Source: Methylomicrobium sp. (lineage in GTDB: Bacteria; Pseudomonadota; Gammaproteobacteria; Methylococcales; Methylomonadaceae). Taken from it: a stretch of 8,482 bases of DNA. This document shows positions 1-6,636 of the stretch, piece by piece. The translations under genes were made by a program, and so were the position numbers. The notes below the pieces were generated by a model. That model saw nothing but the letters and a program-made list of their open reading frames with translations. It was not told the origin of the DNA and did no database searches. The DNA is taken from assembly GCA_007135635.1 (NCBI GenBank), contig SLIO01000165.1, positions 1-8,482 of the forward strand. Direction: 5' to 3'. Within the stretch, counting starts at the first letter, position 1; every line of letters begins with the position of its first letter.

Positions 1-376
1 TATTGGGCAAAATCGTTGCCGGACCGGTGCGACATTCGATAGGCATTGCACCGATACAGCCATTACAGAGCAGGCCAAGCATCAATTGATTCAATCGCTT
101 GCCAAGATGGATTCGCGTTTCGAGTCCAAAATGCACATCGTCGATCAACAAGCCAACATCCGCCCCTGCACGCCGGATCGAATGCCTTTTCTAGGCAGAC
201 ATCCCGCAAATCCCAAGCTTTGGGTATTCAACGGTTTCGGCGCCAAGGGCAGCCTGCAAATTCCGTGCTATAGCCGTCATTTGGCCGATACCTTACTTAA
301 CGACGCAACCTTAGATAAGCACTGCAACATCCAACGTTATTATGAAACGCATTTCCTTGGTTCACGAAGCGCATAA
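1..376 (+). CDS. FAD-dependent oxidoreductase (DAO family), C-terminal part; candidate MnmC(o)/MnmL-like tRNA-modification enzyme
   Basis: Partial gene: the reading frame is open from base 2 to the TAA at 374-376, giving 124 C-terminal residues; the start and the FAD-binding Rossmann region lie outside the window. The visible part shows the C-terminal signature of DAO-fold flavoenzymes (glycine oxidase, sarcosine oxidase, the oxidase half of MnmC). This includes a GATF segment near residue 9, IRPCTPDRMPFLG at about 53-65, and FNGFGAKGSLQIP at about 76-88, where the Gly-rich turn contacts the flavin. Such enzymes oxidise a C-N bond of a secondary or primary amine. The gene overlaps the next one, a probable tRNA methyltransferase, by 35 bp, so the two are surely co-transcribed and probably translationally coupled. 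From that context I infer a role in converting cmnm5(s2)U to nm5(s2)U in tRNA. The motifs alone do not exclude a glycine-oxidase-like amine oxidase. The family call is firm; the substrate is inferred. Confidence 0.8.
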   Translation, partial: IGQNRCRTGATFDRHCTDTAITEQAKHQLIQSLAKMDSRFESKMHIVDQQANIRPCTPDRMPFLGRHPANPKLWVFNGFGAKGSLQIPCYSRHLADTLLNDATLDKHCNIQRYYETHFLGSRSA

Positions 377-914
377 AGCTTTACAGACTATACTGCAATC
401 CGGCGATTACGCGATCGATGCCACAGTCGGCAACGGGCACGATACGCTGTTTCTGGCTCGGCATGTCGGTCCCGGAGGCATCGTGCTCGGATTCGACATT
501 CAGCAAAGCGCGATCGATAAAACGCGGCGCAGACTCGAACAAGGAAAAATCGACACGCCGGTTGAACTGTTCAGGGTGAGTCATGCGGAAATGACAAACA
601 TGATTCACGCACAATTTCACGGTCGCATCAAAGCGGTCATGTTCAATCTGGGTTATCTTCCTGGCGGAGACAAATTGCTGATCACTCTAACCGATACGAC
701 GATTGCAGCCCTGAATCAAGCCCTTCGAATGCTTGCACCGGATGGTTTATTGACGATACTTGCCTATCCTGGCCATCCCGGCGGCGATCAAGAAGCCGAT
801 GAAGTCGACAAATGGTGCGCCCATTTGGATAGTTCTCGTTACAATAAGTCCTGCATCATTAGTCAGGTAAATCAAAATAATACCCCTCGTCTATACCTCG
901 TTAAGCCAGCCTGA
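342..914 (+). CDS. mnmM: YtqB/MnmM-type class I SAM-dependent methyltransferase (tRNA nm5s2U methyltransferase)
   Basis: The 190-residue protein matches the usual length and motif order of the YtqB family (formerly 'rRNA methylase'). Visible motifs are DATVGNGHDT at residues 26-35 (SAM-binding motif I), GFDIQ at 50-54 (motif II), FNLGYLPGGDK at 101-111 (the family hallmark, in place of the usual catalytic motif) and YPGHPGG at 142-148, followed by a conserved Glu at 151. YtqB of Firmicutes has been renamed MnmM because it methylates nm5s2U to mnm5s2U at the tRNA wobble position, using SAM. The ATG at 342 gives the normal family N-terminus. No clear ribosome binding site precedes it, which fits translational coupling to the overlapping oxidoreductase gene upstream. 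No gene follows for 120 bp, so this is the end of the operon. Family membership is secure. The tRNA substrate is carried over from characterised homologues. Confidence 0.88.
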   Translation: MKRISLVHEAHKALQTILQSGDYAIDATVGNGHDTLFLARHVGPGGIVLGFDIQQSAIDKTRRRLEQGKIDTPVELFRVSHAEMTNMIHAQFHGRIKAVMFNLGYLPGGDKLLITLTDTTIAALNQALRMLAPDGLLTILAYPGHPGGDQEADEVDKWCAHLDSSRYNKSCIISQVNQNNTPRLYLVKPA

Positions 915-930
915 AATTCTAGAGCTCGAG

Positions 931-950
931 TTAAGTGCTACTTAAGTTTT
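931..950 (+). terminator. Weak candidate terminator after mnmM
   Basis: TTAAGT (931-936), a 3-nt loop, and ACTTAA (940-945) form a perfect 6-bp stem, followed by GTTTT. The stem is A/T-rich and therefore weak, but it sits 16 bp after the mnmM stop and before the next promoter. It would need support from transcript 3'-end data. Confidence 0.35.
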
Positions 951-963
951 ATATGCATCGCCT

Positions 964-992
964 TTGACCGGCTATATCGATTCCTCTATACT
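964..992 (+). promoter_or_regulatory. Strong sigma70-type promoter for the small exported protein
   Basis: TTGACC (964-969) and TATACT (987-992) are each one base from consensus and are separated by exactly 17 bp. Transcription should begin near 999, giving a leader of about 36 nt. An AAGGAGA ribosome binding site lies at 1024-1030. Confidence 0.75.
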
Positions 993-1034
993 GTAATATC
1001 GATACGATACTATAAAAACCATTAAGGAGAGAAA

Positions 1035-1400
1035 ATGATGTACACGTTCAAGCCTGTCGCAGTGGCTTTAGTTTTAACGTTCGGTGCTTACACTCCCATC
1101 AGTCATGCAGAAGAAAGTTATCTTTCTCGAGTTGGCGATAAATTTTTAGGCGGTGTTGCAAATATGTTTACCGGCCTTGCTGAAGTGCCTAAAAACTTGA
1201 TCGATGTAACCAATAAAACCAACCCGGTTGTCGGTGCGACAGGCGGATTGATCAACGGAACATTACAAACTGTAGGAAGAACTGCCTCTGGCGTTTTCGA
1301 CATTATCACGAGTCCGATCCCAACCGAAAGTATGGTAGAACCGAAATATGTTTGGACGGAATTTGATCGCCCCACGTCATACGGCGGCACTTTTAAATAA
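1035..1400 (+). CDS. Small exported protein, TIGR04073-type exosortase system-associated family
   Basis: 121 residues with a clear Sec signal peptide: K6, a hydrophobic core at about 7-18, and a likely cleavage after SHA (residue 25). The mature part, about 96 residues, reads SYLSRVGDKFLGGVANMFTG, then LAEVPKNLID, a Gly-rich hydrophobic middle (about 65-90) and an aromatic C-terminus. The K-G-x-x-N-x-x-T-G-x-x-E-x-P-K-N pattern is what I recall of the TIGR04073 family, which occurs in bacteria with exosortase/PEP-CTERM systems; its biochemical role is unknown. The Gly-rich middle could associate with membrane. A second ATG at 1038 is an equally possible start: GGAG at 1026-1029 leaves 5 nt to the first ATG and 8 nt to the second. 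The gene has its own promoter and terminator, so it is a single-gene unit. No exosortase gene lies in the window. Confidence 0.72.
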   Translation: MMYTFKPVAVALVLTFGAYTPISHAEESYLSRVGDKFLGGVANMFTGLAEVPKNLIDVTNKTNPVVGATGGLINGTLQTVGRTASGVFDIITSPIPTESMVEPKYVWTEFDRPTSYGGTFK

Positions 1401-1410
1401 GTTCAAAACT

Positions 1411-1446
1411 TACTCCCCGAACTTTTCGGGGAGTATCTTCTTGTTA
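1411..1446 (+). terminator. Strong intrinsic terminator after the TIGR04073-like gene
   Basis: TACTCCCCGAA (1411-1421) pairs perfectly with TTCGGGGAGTA (1425-1435) around a 3-nt loop, giving an 11-bp G/C-rich stem. A T-rich tail (TCTTCTTGTT) follows. It lies 10 bp after the stop codon. Confidence 0.88.
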
Positions 1447-1832
1447 TCCTTGCTTGTTTTCCCTTGCCCAAACCTATCGCACTTAAATTTCCGGCATTAG
1501 AGTATGGAAGAAGAGAGGTGTTCTGGGATTTTGTCACATCCGTACTCACGCCTTCTTAGTCATTTATAGTCTTTGCTACAATACAAATACGCTAAACTAG
1601 ATACCTCCAAAGTTACCCACAAAACCTGTGGATAACTCTGTGGATTCGTTGTTTTTTAATTCGCTAAAGCACCGGTTTTATTACGTTTCAATCAAATTGT
1701 CTAAAATCCATACAACACTTTATGCAACATGAAATCAATGACTTACACTAATAACATAAGTTTCAATCGGTTGCCGATACAAGCAAGATAAGCCTTTGAT
1801 TGACTCTGTGTACAACTCGTAGCGACTCCGAA
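1447..1832. other. Gene-free convergent intergenic region (about 390 bp)
   Basis: This stretch lies between the terminator of the + strand exported-protein gene and the stop of hrpA on the - strand, so neither flanking gene needs regulatory DNA here. I find no convincing open reading frame, tRNA or strong hairpin. It is A/T-rich and contains the DnaA-box-like cluster listed separately, a T-run at 1652-1657, and a further weak box-like TGTGTACAA at 1808-1816. A short palindrome, ATCGG-TTG-CCGAT (1766-1778), is the only candidate for an hrpA terminator, and it has no T-tract on the - strand. Confidence 0.6.
1613..1655. promoter_or_regulatory. Cluster of DnaA-box-like sites with adjacent T-rich element
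   Basis: There are three 9-mers within 35 bp: TTACCCACA (1613-1621, one mismatch to TTATCCACA), TGTGGATAA (1627-1635, a perfect box on the opposite strand) and TGTGGATTC (1639-1647, a near match in the same orientation as the second). The first two form an inverted pair with a 5-bp spacer; the second and third are 12 bp apart. GATTCGTTGTTTT (1643-1655) resembles the E. coli oriC 13-mer consensus GATCTNTTNTTTT at 9 of 11 defined positions. The arrangement resembles gammaproteobacterial origin or DnaA-titration DNA. None of the typical oriC neighbours (dnaA, rpmH, mnmG) is in the window, so the function is open. Confidence 0.5.
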
Positions 1833-4800
1833 CTATTGCCGCTCATCCCAGGCCTTTTCCAAACGCTTTTCCGAAACCGGATGCGGCGTTTTCAATTGCT
1901 GTGCGAATATCGCTACCCGAAATTCCTCCAGCATCCAGCGAAACGGCTCAATTTCGGGAATCACGCTATTTTTCTTGGCTCGGTTGGCGACATCTTTCCA
2001 GTAGCGCGTGCAATAACGTTGCACGAGCGGGATTTTGGGTGCATCGCCGGAGATTTTATCGAGACGATATTCGATCGCTTTCAAATAACGAGGAAAATGC
2101 TTAAGCTGGATTAACGGTGTATTGCGGATAAAGCCCGAATAAAGCATTAGATTCAATTGCTCGTTGATATCCTTGACCGAAGCATTGTTGGCTTGCAAGT
2201 GAACGATACGGCTTTTGATCGACATATAACGCTCGATGATTTCCAGAACGGTTTTTCCGGCTTCGTTCGCGAACGAAACCAACTCGCCCTTATGTTCCTG
2301 TAAACTTTGCTCAAATGCCTCTTGCGTTCTGATTAGGCGATCACCGACGAATAATTGCGAAAACACGGCACGCAACAAATCTTCCTTATAGGAAACGCCA
2401 TAACAATTTTTTAAAATCGGATGCATAGGCAATTGATTGACGAGTAGTTCGGCAGCTGGTGAATATGGCATGTTCTTCGCCAGATATGTCGTTTCCTTTT
2501 TCAAGTACAACTGAAAAAGGCGCGTCAAACCGTTCTTGTGTTGACGATCAGACTTGTTACGCGTATCAAAAATCTTGACGCCGACCGAATCCCCTTCGTC
2601 GACAATTCCCGGGAAGCCGATGAACGACTGACCTTCGTGCATGAATTCATAGGTTTCCGGCAAATCGTCAAAGACCCATTGAATACAGCCTGTGAAATTC
2701 AATTCATCGGCGGCCTTTTTATCGAAACTGTCGCCGGCCTCGACGGCGTATTTATCCTGCAGTTTTTTTAAATCACGGCCGTAGTCAAGCAACTTGCCGT
2801 GCTCGTCGACGATGCGGAAATTCATCTTCAAGTGCTCGGACAAGGTTTCCGGATGCCATTCGGTCAACGGAATCGCTTCGCCGGTCAACTTACGCAAACG
2901 CGTACCGAGCCATTCATATAACGAACCCTTGAAATCTGGCTCGATCTCGAGGCATTGCTTAGCCGTTTGCGGCACCGGCACGAAATGCTTGCGCAACTGT
3001 TTCGGCAGCGACTTAATCAACGCGATGATCTTTTCTTCCAACATCCCCGGCACCAACCATTCGAACGGTTGCTCGTTCACTTGATTGAGTTGATGTACCG
3101 GAATGACCGTGGTCACGCCGTCTTCGTCATGTCCCGGCTCGAAGCGATATTGCAAATCGAAACGTAAACGCCCGACTTGCTTGCTGTCAGGAAAATCCCA
3201 TTCGTTGATGAAATCATCCTGTTCTCGCGTCAAATCCTCCTTGGTCAGGAACAGAAATTTCGGATTCTCGCGCTCGACGCTTTTACGCCACTGATCGAAC
3301 GTGATGCCGTTGACGACTGATTCGGGAATTTTTTTATCGTAAAATTGATACAGCCATTCCTCGTCTTCGATCAAATCGACACGCCTGCCTTTATGCTGAA
3401 TATAACCGACTTCTTCGAGTAATTGCTGGTTGGCCTTGAAGAACAGTGCATTGGTCTGATAATCCTGATTAACAAGACCGAAGCGAATAAAGAAATTGCG
3501 GGCGGCCTTTGGGTCGACGTGCTCGTAAGGAATTTTACGCTTTGCCTGCAGTGTCAATCCGTATAACAGTGTGCGCTCGTAAATGCCACTGCGGCCGGCC
3601 TTCTTTTCCCAATGCGGATCGTAGTAATTACGCTTTATCAAGTGCCCGGAACAAGCCTCAATCCACTCTGGTTCGATACGGGCGACGGAACGCGCGTAAA
3701 CTTTGCTGGTCTCGACCTGTTCGGCGGCCATAATCCATTTCGGACGCGTCTTGTGCAGACCAGAACCCGGAAAGATGAAAAACTTGAGTCCGCGTGCACC
3801 AAGATATTCGTATTGCTCGTGCCGGAAGCCGATGTTCGACAGCAATCCCGGAAGCAATGATCGGTGAATTTCGCCGTAACCGGCTTCGATTATGTTTGGC
3901 TTCAGCTTCAACTCGCCTTTGATCACCTGCATGATCTGCGCATGTATGTCGAACCATTCCTTCATGCGGACATAGGACAGAAACTGATCCTTACAGTATT
4001 TGCGCAGTTTGTTGTTCGACAGATGCTTTTTCTGCTCTTCGAAATGGTTCCAGAGATTTAGCAGCGTCATGAAATCCGATTCTTCATGACGAAAAACGGC
4101 ATGTTTGGCATCAGCTTGCTGCATCTTGTCGGCCGGCTTTTCTCGCGGATCTTGAATGCTCAACGCTGCGACAATGATCGATACTTCATGAAGGCATTGA
4201 TATTCGGTTGCGGCCAACAGCATCCTAGCCAATTTAGGATCGGTCGGCAATTTGGCCAGCTGCTTACCGACTTCGGTCAAATGACCCTGTTTATCGAGCG
4301 CATTGACCTCGTGCAGCATAGTCTTGCCGTCGCGGATCATCTTATCCTCAGGCGGTTCGATAAACGGAAAATCCTCTATATCGCCAAGTTTAAGCGCAAT
4401 CATCTGTAAAATCACCGACGACAAGTTGGTGCGCAAAATTTCCGGCTCGGTAAATACCGGTCGTGCTTGAAAATCCTCTTCCGAATAGAGGCGAATGCAG
4501 ATACCTTCCGCGACGCGGCCGCAGCGCCCTGCCCTCTGATTCGCGCTGGCTTGCGAGATACGTTCGATCGGTAGGCGCTGAATCTTGCTGCGGTGGCTGT
4601 AACGGCTGATGCGCGCGTGTCCGGTATCGATCACGCAGCGGATACCCGGCACCGTCAAGGATGTTTCGGCGACGTTGGTCGCAAGCACAATGCGCTGCCC
4701 GCCTTTCGGCTTGAATACCCGCTCTTGTTCGGCGACGCTGAGTTTCGAATACAACGGCAGAATTTCGTAGCCGGTCGGATGATGCTTGCGCAGCGATTCG

Positions 4801-5720
4801 GTCGTTTCGCGGATTTCCCGTTCACCGCTCAAAAAAATCAAGATATCGCCGCGCATATCACGCGACAATTCGTCGACCGCATCGAGAATCGCTTGCTGTA
4901 AATCGGCTGTTGTTTCGTCGTTTTCCTCGGCCTGTTCGATCGGCCGGTAACGGATTTCAACCGGATAGGTTCGGCCCGACACTTCGATAATCGGCGAGTC
5001 GTTGAAATGTTTAGAAAAACGCCCGGGGTCAATCGTCGCCGACGTCACGATCAATTTCAGATCGGGACGCTTCGGCAGCAACCATTTCATGTAACCGAGC
5101 AGAAAATCGATGTTTAGGCTGCGTTCGTGCGCCTCGTCGATGATGATCGTATCGTATTGATTCAAATAAGGATCATTTTGCGTTTCGGCCAGCAAAATAC
5201 CGTCGGTCATTAATTTAACCAACGATTCCTTATGCGTTTGATCGTGAAAACGCACTTTATAACCGACCGATTTACCGACCGTCTCGCCCAGCTCTTCGGC
5301 AATCCGATCCGCGACGGTGCGCGCGGCGATACGGCGAGGTTGCGTATGACCGATAAATCCGGCAGAACCCCGAGCGATCGACAAACAGATTTTTGGCAGC
5401 TGAGTGGTTTTACCCGAACCGGTTTCGCCGCAGACAATTACAACTTGATGATTTTGGATCAATTGTGCGATTTCGTCTTTTTTGCCGCTGACCGGCAAAT
5501 CGGGAAATGAAATGGTGGGAATCGATGCTCGGCGTTTAGCAAACAAGGCCGCCGATTTTTCGATACTTCCGGCTAAGGCGTTCAGTTTCTCGGTCGATTC
5601 TTTGCCATTTCTCATATCGCTGCGTAAACGGTCGAGTTGCCGTTTGAGAACATGCCGGTCTTGATTAAGACAGTTGTCTAAGCGTTTGGAAAGTTGTTTG
5701 AATTGTGCGTGTGTGGGCAT
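1833..5720 (-). CDS. hrpA: ATP-dependent DEAH-box RNA helicase HrpA
   Basis: 1295 residues, close to the 1300 of E. coli HrpA and collinear with it. The N-terminal extension (about 1-75) is rich in charged helices. RecA-like domain 1 carries GETGSGKT (98-105, Walker A), TQPRR (126-130), DEAH (195-198) and SAT (227-229). RecA-like domain 2 carries TNVAETSLT (348-356) and QRAGRCGR (395-402, arginine fingers). Winged-helix/HA2 follows at about 430-560, an OB-like fold at about 620-690, and the long HrpA-specific DUF3418 region at about 700-1290. All helicase motifs are intact. HrpA is a cytoplasmic 3'-5' RNA helicase; in E. coli it rescues stalled or collided ribosomes, and older work links it to fimbrial mRNA processing. 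The ATG at 5720 gives the expected N-terminus but has only a weak ribosome binding site. The gene stands alone, with gene-free DNA on both sides. Confidence 0.97.
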   Translation of the reverse strand: MPTHAQFKQLSKRLDNCLNQDRHVLKRQLDRLRSDMRNGKESTEKLNALAGSIEKSAALFAKRRASIPTISFPDLPVSGKKDEIAQLIQNHQVVIVCGETGSGKTTQLPKICLSIARGSAGFIGHTQPRRIAARTVADRIAEELGETVGKSVGYKVRFHDQTHKESLVKLMTDGILLAETQNDPYLNQYDTIIIDEAHERSLNIDFLLGYMKWLLPKRPDLKLIVTSATIDPGRFSKHFNDSPIIEVSGRTYPVEIRYRPIEQAEENDETTADLQQAILDAVDELSRDMRGDILIFLSGEREIRETTESLRKHHPTGYEILPLYSKLSVAEQERVFKPKGGQRIVLATNVAETSLTVPGIRCVIDTGHARISRYSHRSKIQRLPIERISQASANQRAGRCGRVAEGICIRLYSEEDFQARPVFTEPEILRTNLSSVILQMIALKLGDIEDFPFIEPPEDKMIRDGKTMLHEVNALDKQGHLTEVGKQLAKLPTDPKLARMLLAATEYQCLHEVSIIVAALSIQDPREKPADKMQQADAKHAVFRHEESDFMTLLNLWNHFEEQKKHLSNNKLRKYCKDQFLSYVRMKEWFDIHAQIMQVIKGELKLKPNIIEAGYGEIHRSLLPGLLSNIGFRHEQYEYLGARGLKFFIFPGSGLHKTRPKWIMAAEQVETSKVYARSVARIEPEWIEACSGHLIKRNYYDPHWEKKAGRSGIYERTLLYGLTLQAKRKIPYEHVDPKAARNFFIRFGLVNQDYQTNALFFKANQQLLEEVGYIQHKGRRVDLIEDEEWLYQFYDKKIPESVVNGITFDQWRKSVERENPKFLFLTKEDLTREQDDFINEWDFPDSKQVGRLRFDLQYRFEPGHDEDGVTTVIPVHQLNQVNEQPFEWLVPGMLEEKIIALIKSLPKQLRKHFVPVPQTAKQCLEIEPDFKGSLYEWLGTRLRKLTGEAIPLTEWHPETLSEHLKMNFRIVDEHGKLLDYGRDLKKLQDKYAVEAGDSFDKKAADELNFTGCIQWVFDDLPETYEFMHEGQSFIGFPGIVDEGDSVGVKIFDTRNKSDRQHKNGLTRLFQLYLKKETTYLAKNMPYSPAAELLVNQLPMHPILKNCYGVSYKEDLLRAVFSQLFVGDRLIRTQEAFEQSLQEHKGELVSFANEAGKTVLEIIERYMSIKSRIVHLQANNASVKDINEQLNLMLYSGFIRNTPLIQLKHFPRYLKAIEYRLDKISGDAPKIPLVQRYCTRYWKDVANRAKKNSVIPEIEPFRWMLEEFRVAIFAQQLKTPHPVSEKRLEKAWDERQ

Positions 5721-5746
5721 CCGCTTGTAGGCGATAAAAAAACGAC

Positions 5747-5775
5747 ATTATAACGTTAAAAACATTTGGCAAAGT
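5747..5775 (-). promoter_or_regulatory. Probable hrpA promoter
   Basis: On the - strand a perfect TATAAT (5752-5747) lies 26 bp before the hrpA start. The -35 region is poor: ACTTTG at 5775-5770 with 17-bp spacing, or TTGCCA at 5772-5767 with too short a spacer. Transcription would begin near 5740, giving a leader of only about 20 nt that includes a T-run. Confidence 0.5.
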
Positions 5776-6036
5776 CTTCTTTCTAAATCAATGGATCGAA
5801 GCCTGAGTTTGGCGTCAATATAAGAATTGCTAAGCAAATATTTTTGAGTATGTTACTATGGATCTTGTAAGGTCTTAGCGTGAGATCTGCTCATGGCAAG
5901 ACTCTACACCGGCTAAAGCTAGACAAGACGCTCTTTTGCGGCATCAGGTTTGCGAAACACGCGTCTTACCCGCGATTGTAATCCCGAGGTTTTAGCAATA
6001 GCCAAAATTATTAACTCACAAAAGGTAAACTAGAAC
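5776..6036. other. Divergent intergenic region with hairpin-forming repeats ahead of the small exported protein
   Basis: The 316 bp between the hrpA start and the next gene (5721-6036) contain no supportable coding sequence. The hrpA promoter takes up the first part. Further on are two possible hairpins with GTCTT/AAGAC arms: GTCTT 5872-5876 with AAGAC 5898-5902, and AAGACGC 5925-5931 with GCGTCTT 5961-5967. I could not assign a confident -35/-10 pair for the gene at 6037. Its leader may start upstream of these hairpins and so contain them. Confidence 0.4.
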
Positions 6037-6420
6037 ATGAAATTTTTAAAACAGATCGTCATCGCTCTCGCTGTCACGTTTTCCCTAGGAGGCTTTACTC
6101 AAGTCATGGCTGCAGGAAAAATTGAAAACGCAACACCGGAAGAAGTTGGTGCATCTATTGCCAGCGCTGCGAAAAACTCTGAAGATGCCTTGGCAGCACT
6201 GAAAAACGGCGAATCTGACGAAACTGTGTTGGATCTGATTGAAGCAGCCCGTCAAGACTCTAAACGCATCGAAGTCGGTAGACTCGATGTTAAAAGAACT
6301 AGAGCTGCTGGTCATTTGAAAAATGCACGTAGCGCCATCAGAAAAGGCGACAAAACTAAAGCCGAGGCTTCATTAGTCGAGGCCGTTAAAGGCTACCAAG
6401 AAGTTAAAGCCGAATATTAA
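6037..6420 (+). CDS. Small secreted alpha-helical protein with internal duplication, SmbP-like but His-poor
   Basis: 127 residues. The signal peptide has K2 and K5, a hydrophobic core at about 7-20, and cleavage after VMA (25) or MAA (26). The mature protein of about 100 residues is Ala/Lys/Glu-rich, has no cysteine, and is predicted to be almost entirely helical. Residues 44-72 align without gaps to 90-118 (offset 46). The identities are A44/A90, A45/A91, A51/A97, A54/A100, G58/G104, L67/L113, E69/E115 and A70/A116, plus many conservative pairs. This suggests a duplicated helical hairpin and a four-helix bundle. The pattern recalls the periplasmic metal-binding protein SmbP of Nitrosomonas, but only one histidine (H93) is present, so metal binding is not supported. 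AAAGG (6021-6025) is a weak ribosome binding site 11 nt from the ATG. It forms a single-gene unit with its own terminator. I do not recognise a named family with certainty; the location (periplasm) is inferred from the signal peptide. Confidence 0.8.
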   Translation: MKFLKQIVIALAVTFSLGGFTQVMAAGKIENATPEEVGASIASAAKNSEDALAALKNGESDETVLDLIEAARQDSKRIEVGRLDVKRTRAAGHLKNARSAIRKGDKTKAEASLVEAVKGYQEVKAEY

Positions 6421-6436
6421 TTTAGGTTAAACCGTC

Positions 6437-6470
6437 GCTTGGGCAACTATAGGTTGCCCAAGCTTTGCCT
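6437..6470 (+). terminator. Intrinsic terminator after the small exported protein gene
   Basis: GCTTGGGCAAC (6437-6447) pairs perfectly with GTTGCCCAAGC (6453-6463) around a 5-nt loop. A short, imperfect T-tract (TTTGCCT) follows. It lies 16 bp after the stop codon. Confidence 0.75.
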
Positions 6471-6572
6471 AGTTCCGCAAGTTTCAAATAATGTTATTGC
6501 ATCGAAAGCCTTCATTTCACTTAATCTCCCTTCCTTAAAATTCCGCTCTTTCCTCGACCACCTGTTTTGAGG

Positions 6573-6601
6573 TTTGGATTGACTCAAAAGTCTGCTAAAA
6601 T
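6573..6601 (+). promoter_or_regulatory. Probable extended -10 promoter for ppnP
   Basis: TGCTAAAAT (6593-6601) contains TAAAAT preceded by TGn, an extended -10 element. The -35 position is poor (TTTGGA, 6573-6578, 17-bp spacer), as is usual for such promoters. A consensus-like TTGACT at 6579-6584 is too close to pair with it. GACT-CAAA-AGTC (6581-6592) in the spacer is a small inverted repeat that could be an operator. The predicted start near 6608 gives a leader of about 29 nt. Confidence 0.5.
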
Positions 6602-6636
6602 TGCGTCCTTTTTACTGCTCATAACAAAGGATCGCC

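Noticed and set aside
46..273. 75-residue + strand frame near the left edge
   Set aside because: It overlaps the oxidoreductase C-terminus, whose motifs are in the frame of base 2, and it reads as a shadow.
381..620. 79-residue - strand open frame inside mnmM
   Set aside because: It is fully contained in the well-supported methyltransferase gene and has no recognisable family features.
1685..1768. Repeated 9-mer GTTTCAATC (1685-1693 and 1760-1768), resembling the start of some CRISPR repeats
   Set aside because: Only two short copies 75 bp apart, with no extended repeat identity, no further units and no cas genes.
1766..1778. ATCGG-TTG-CCGAT palindrome downstream of hrpA as its terminator
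   Set aside because: The stem is only 5 bp and no T-tract follows on the - strand, so I did not list it as a terminator.
3658..3957. 99-residue open frame on the - strand inside hrpA, and several + strand frames of 60-107 residues across 1800-5660
   Set aside because: All overlap the intact hrpA coding sequence in other frames, have compositions typical of shadow translation (Arg/Cys/His-rich, low complexity) and lack ribosome binding sites.
6581..6592. GACT-CAAA-AGTC inverted repeat as a defined operator ahead of ppnP
   Set aside because: The arms are only 4 bp and no regulator in the window matches it; mentioned only as a possibility in the promoter entry.
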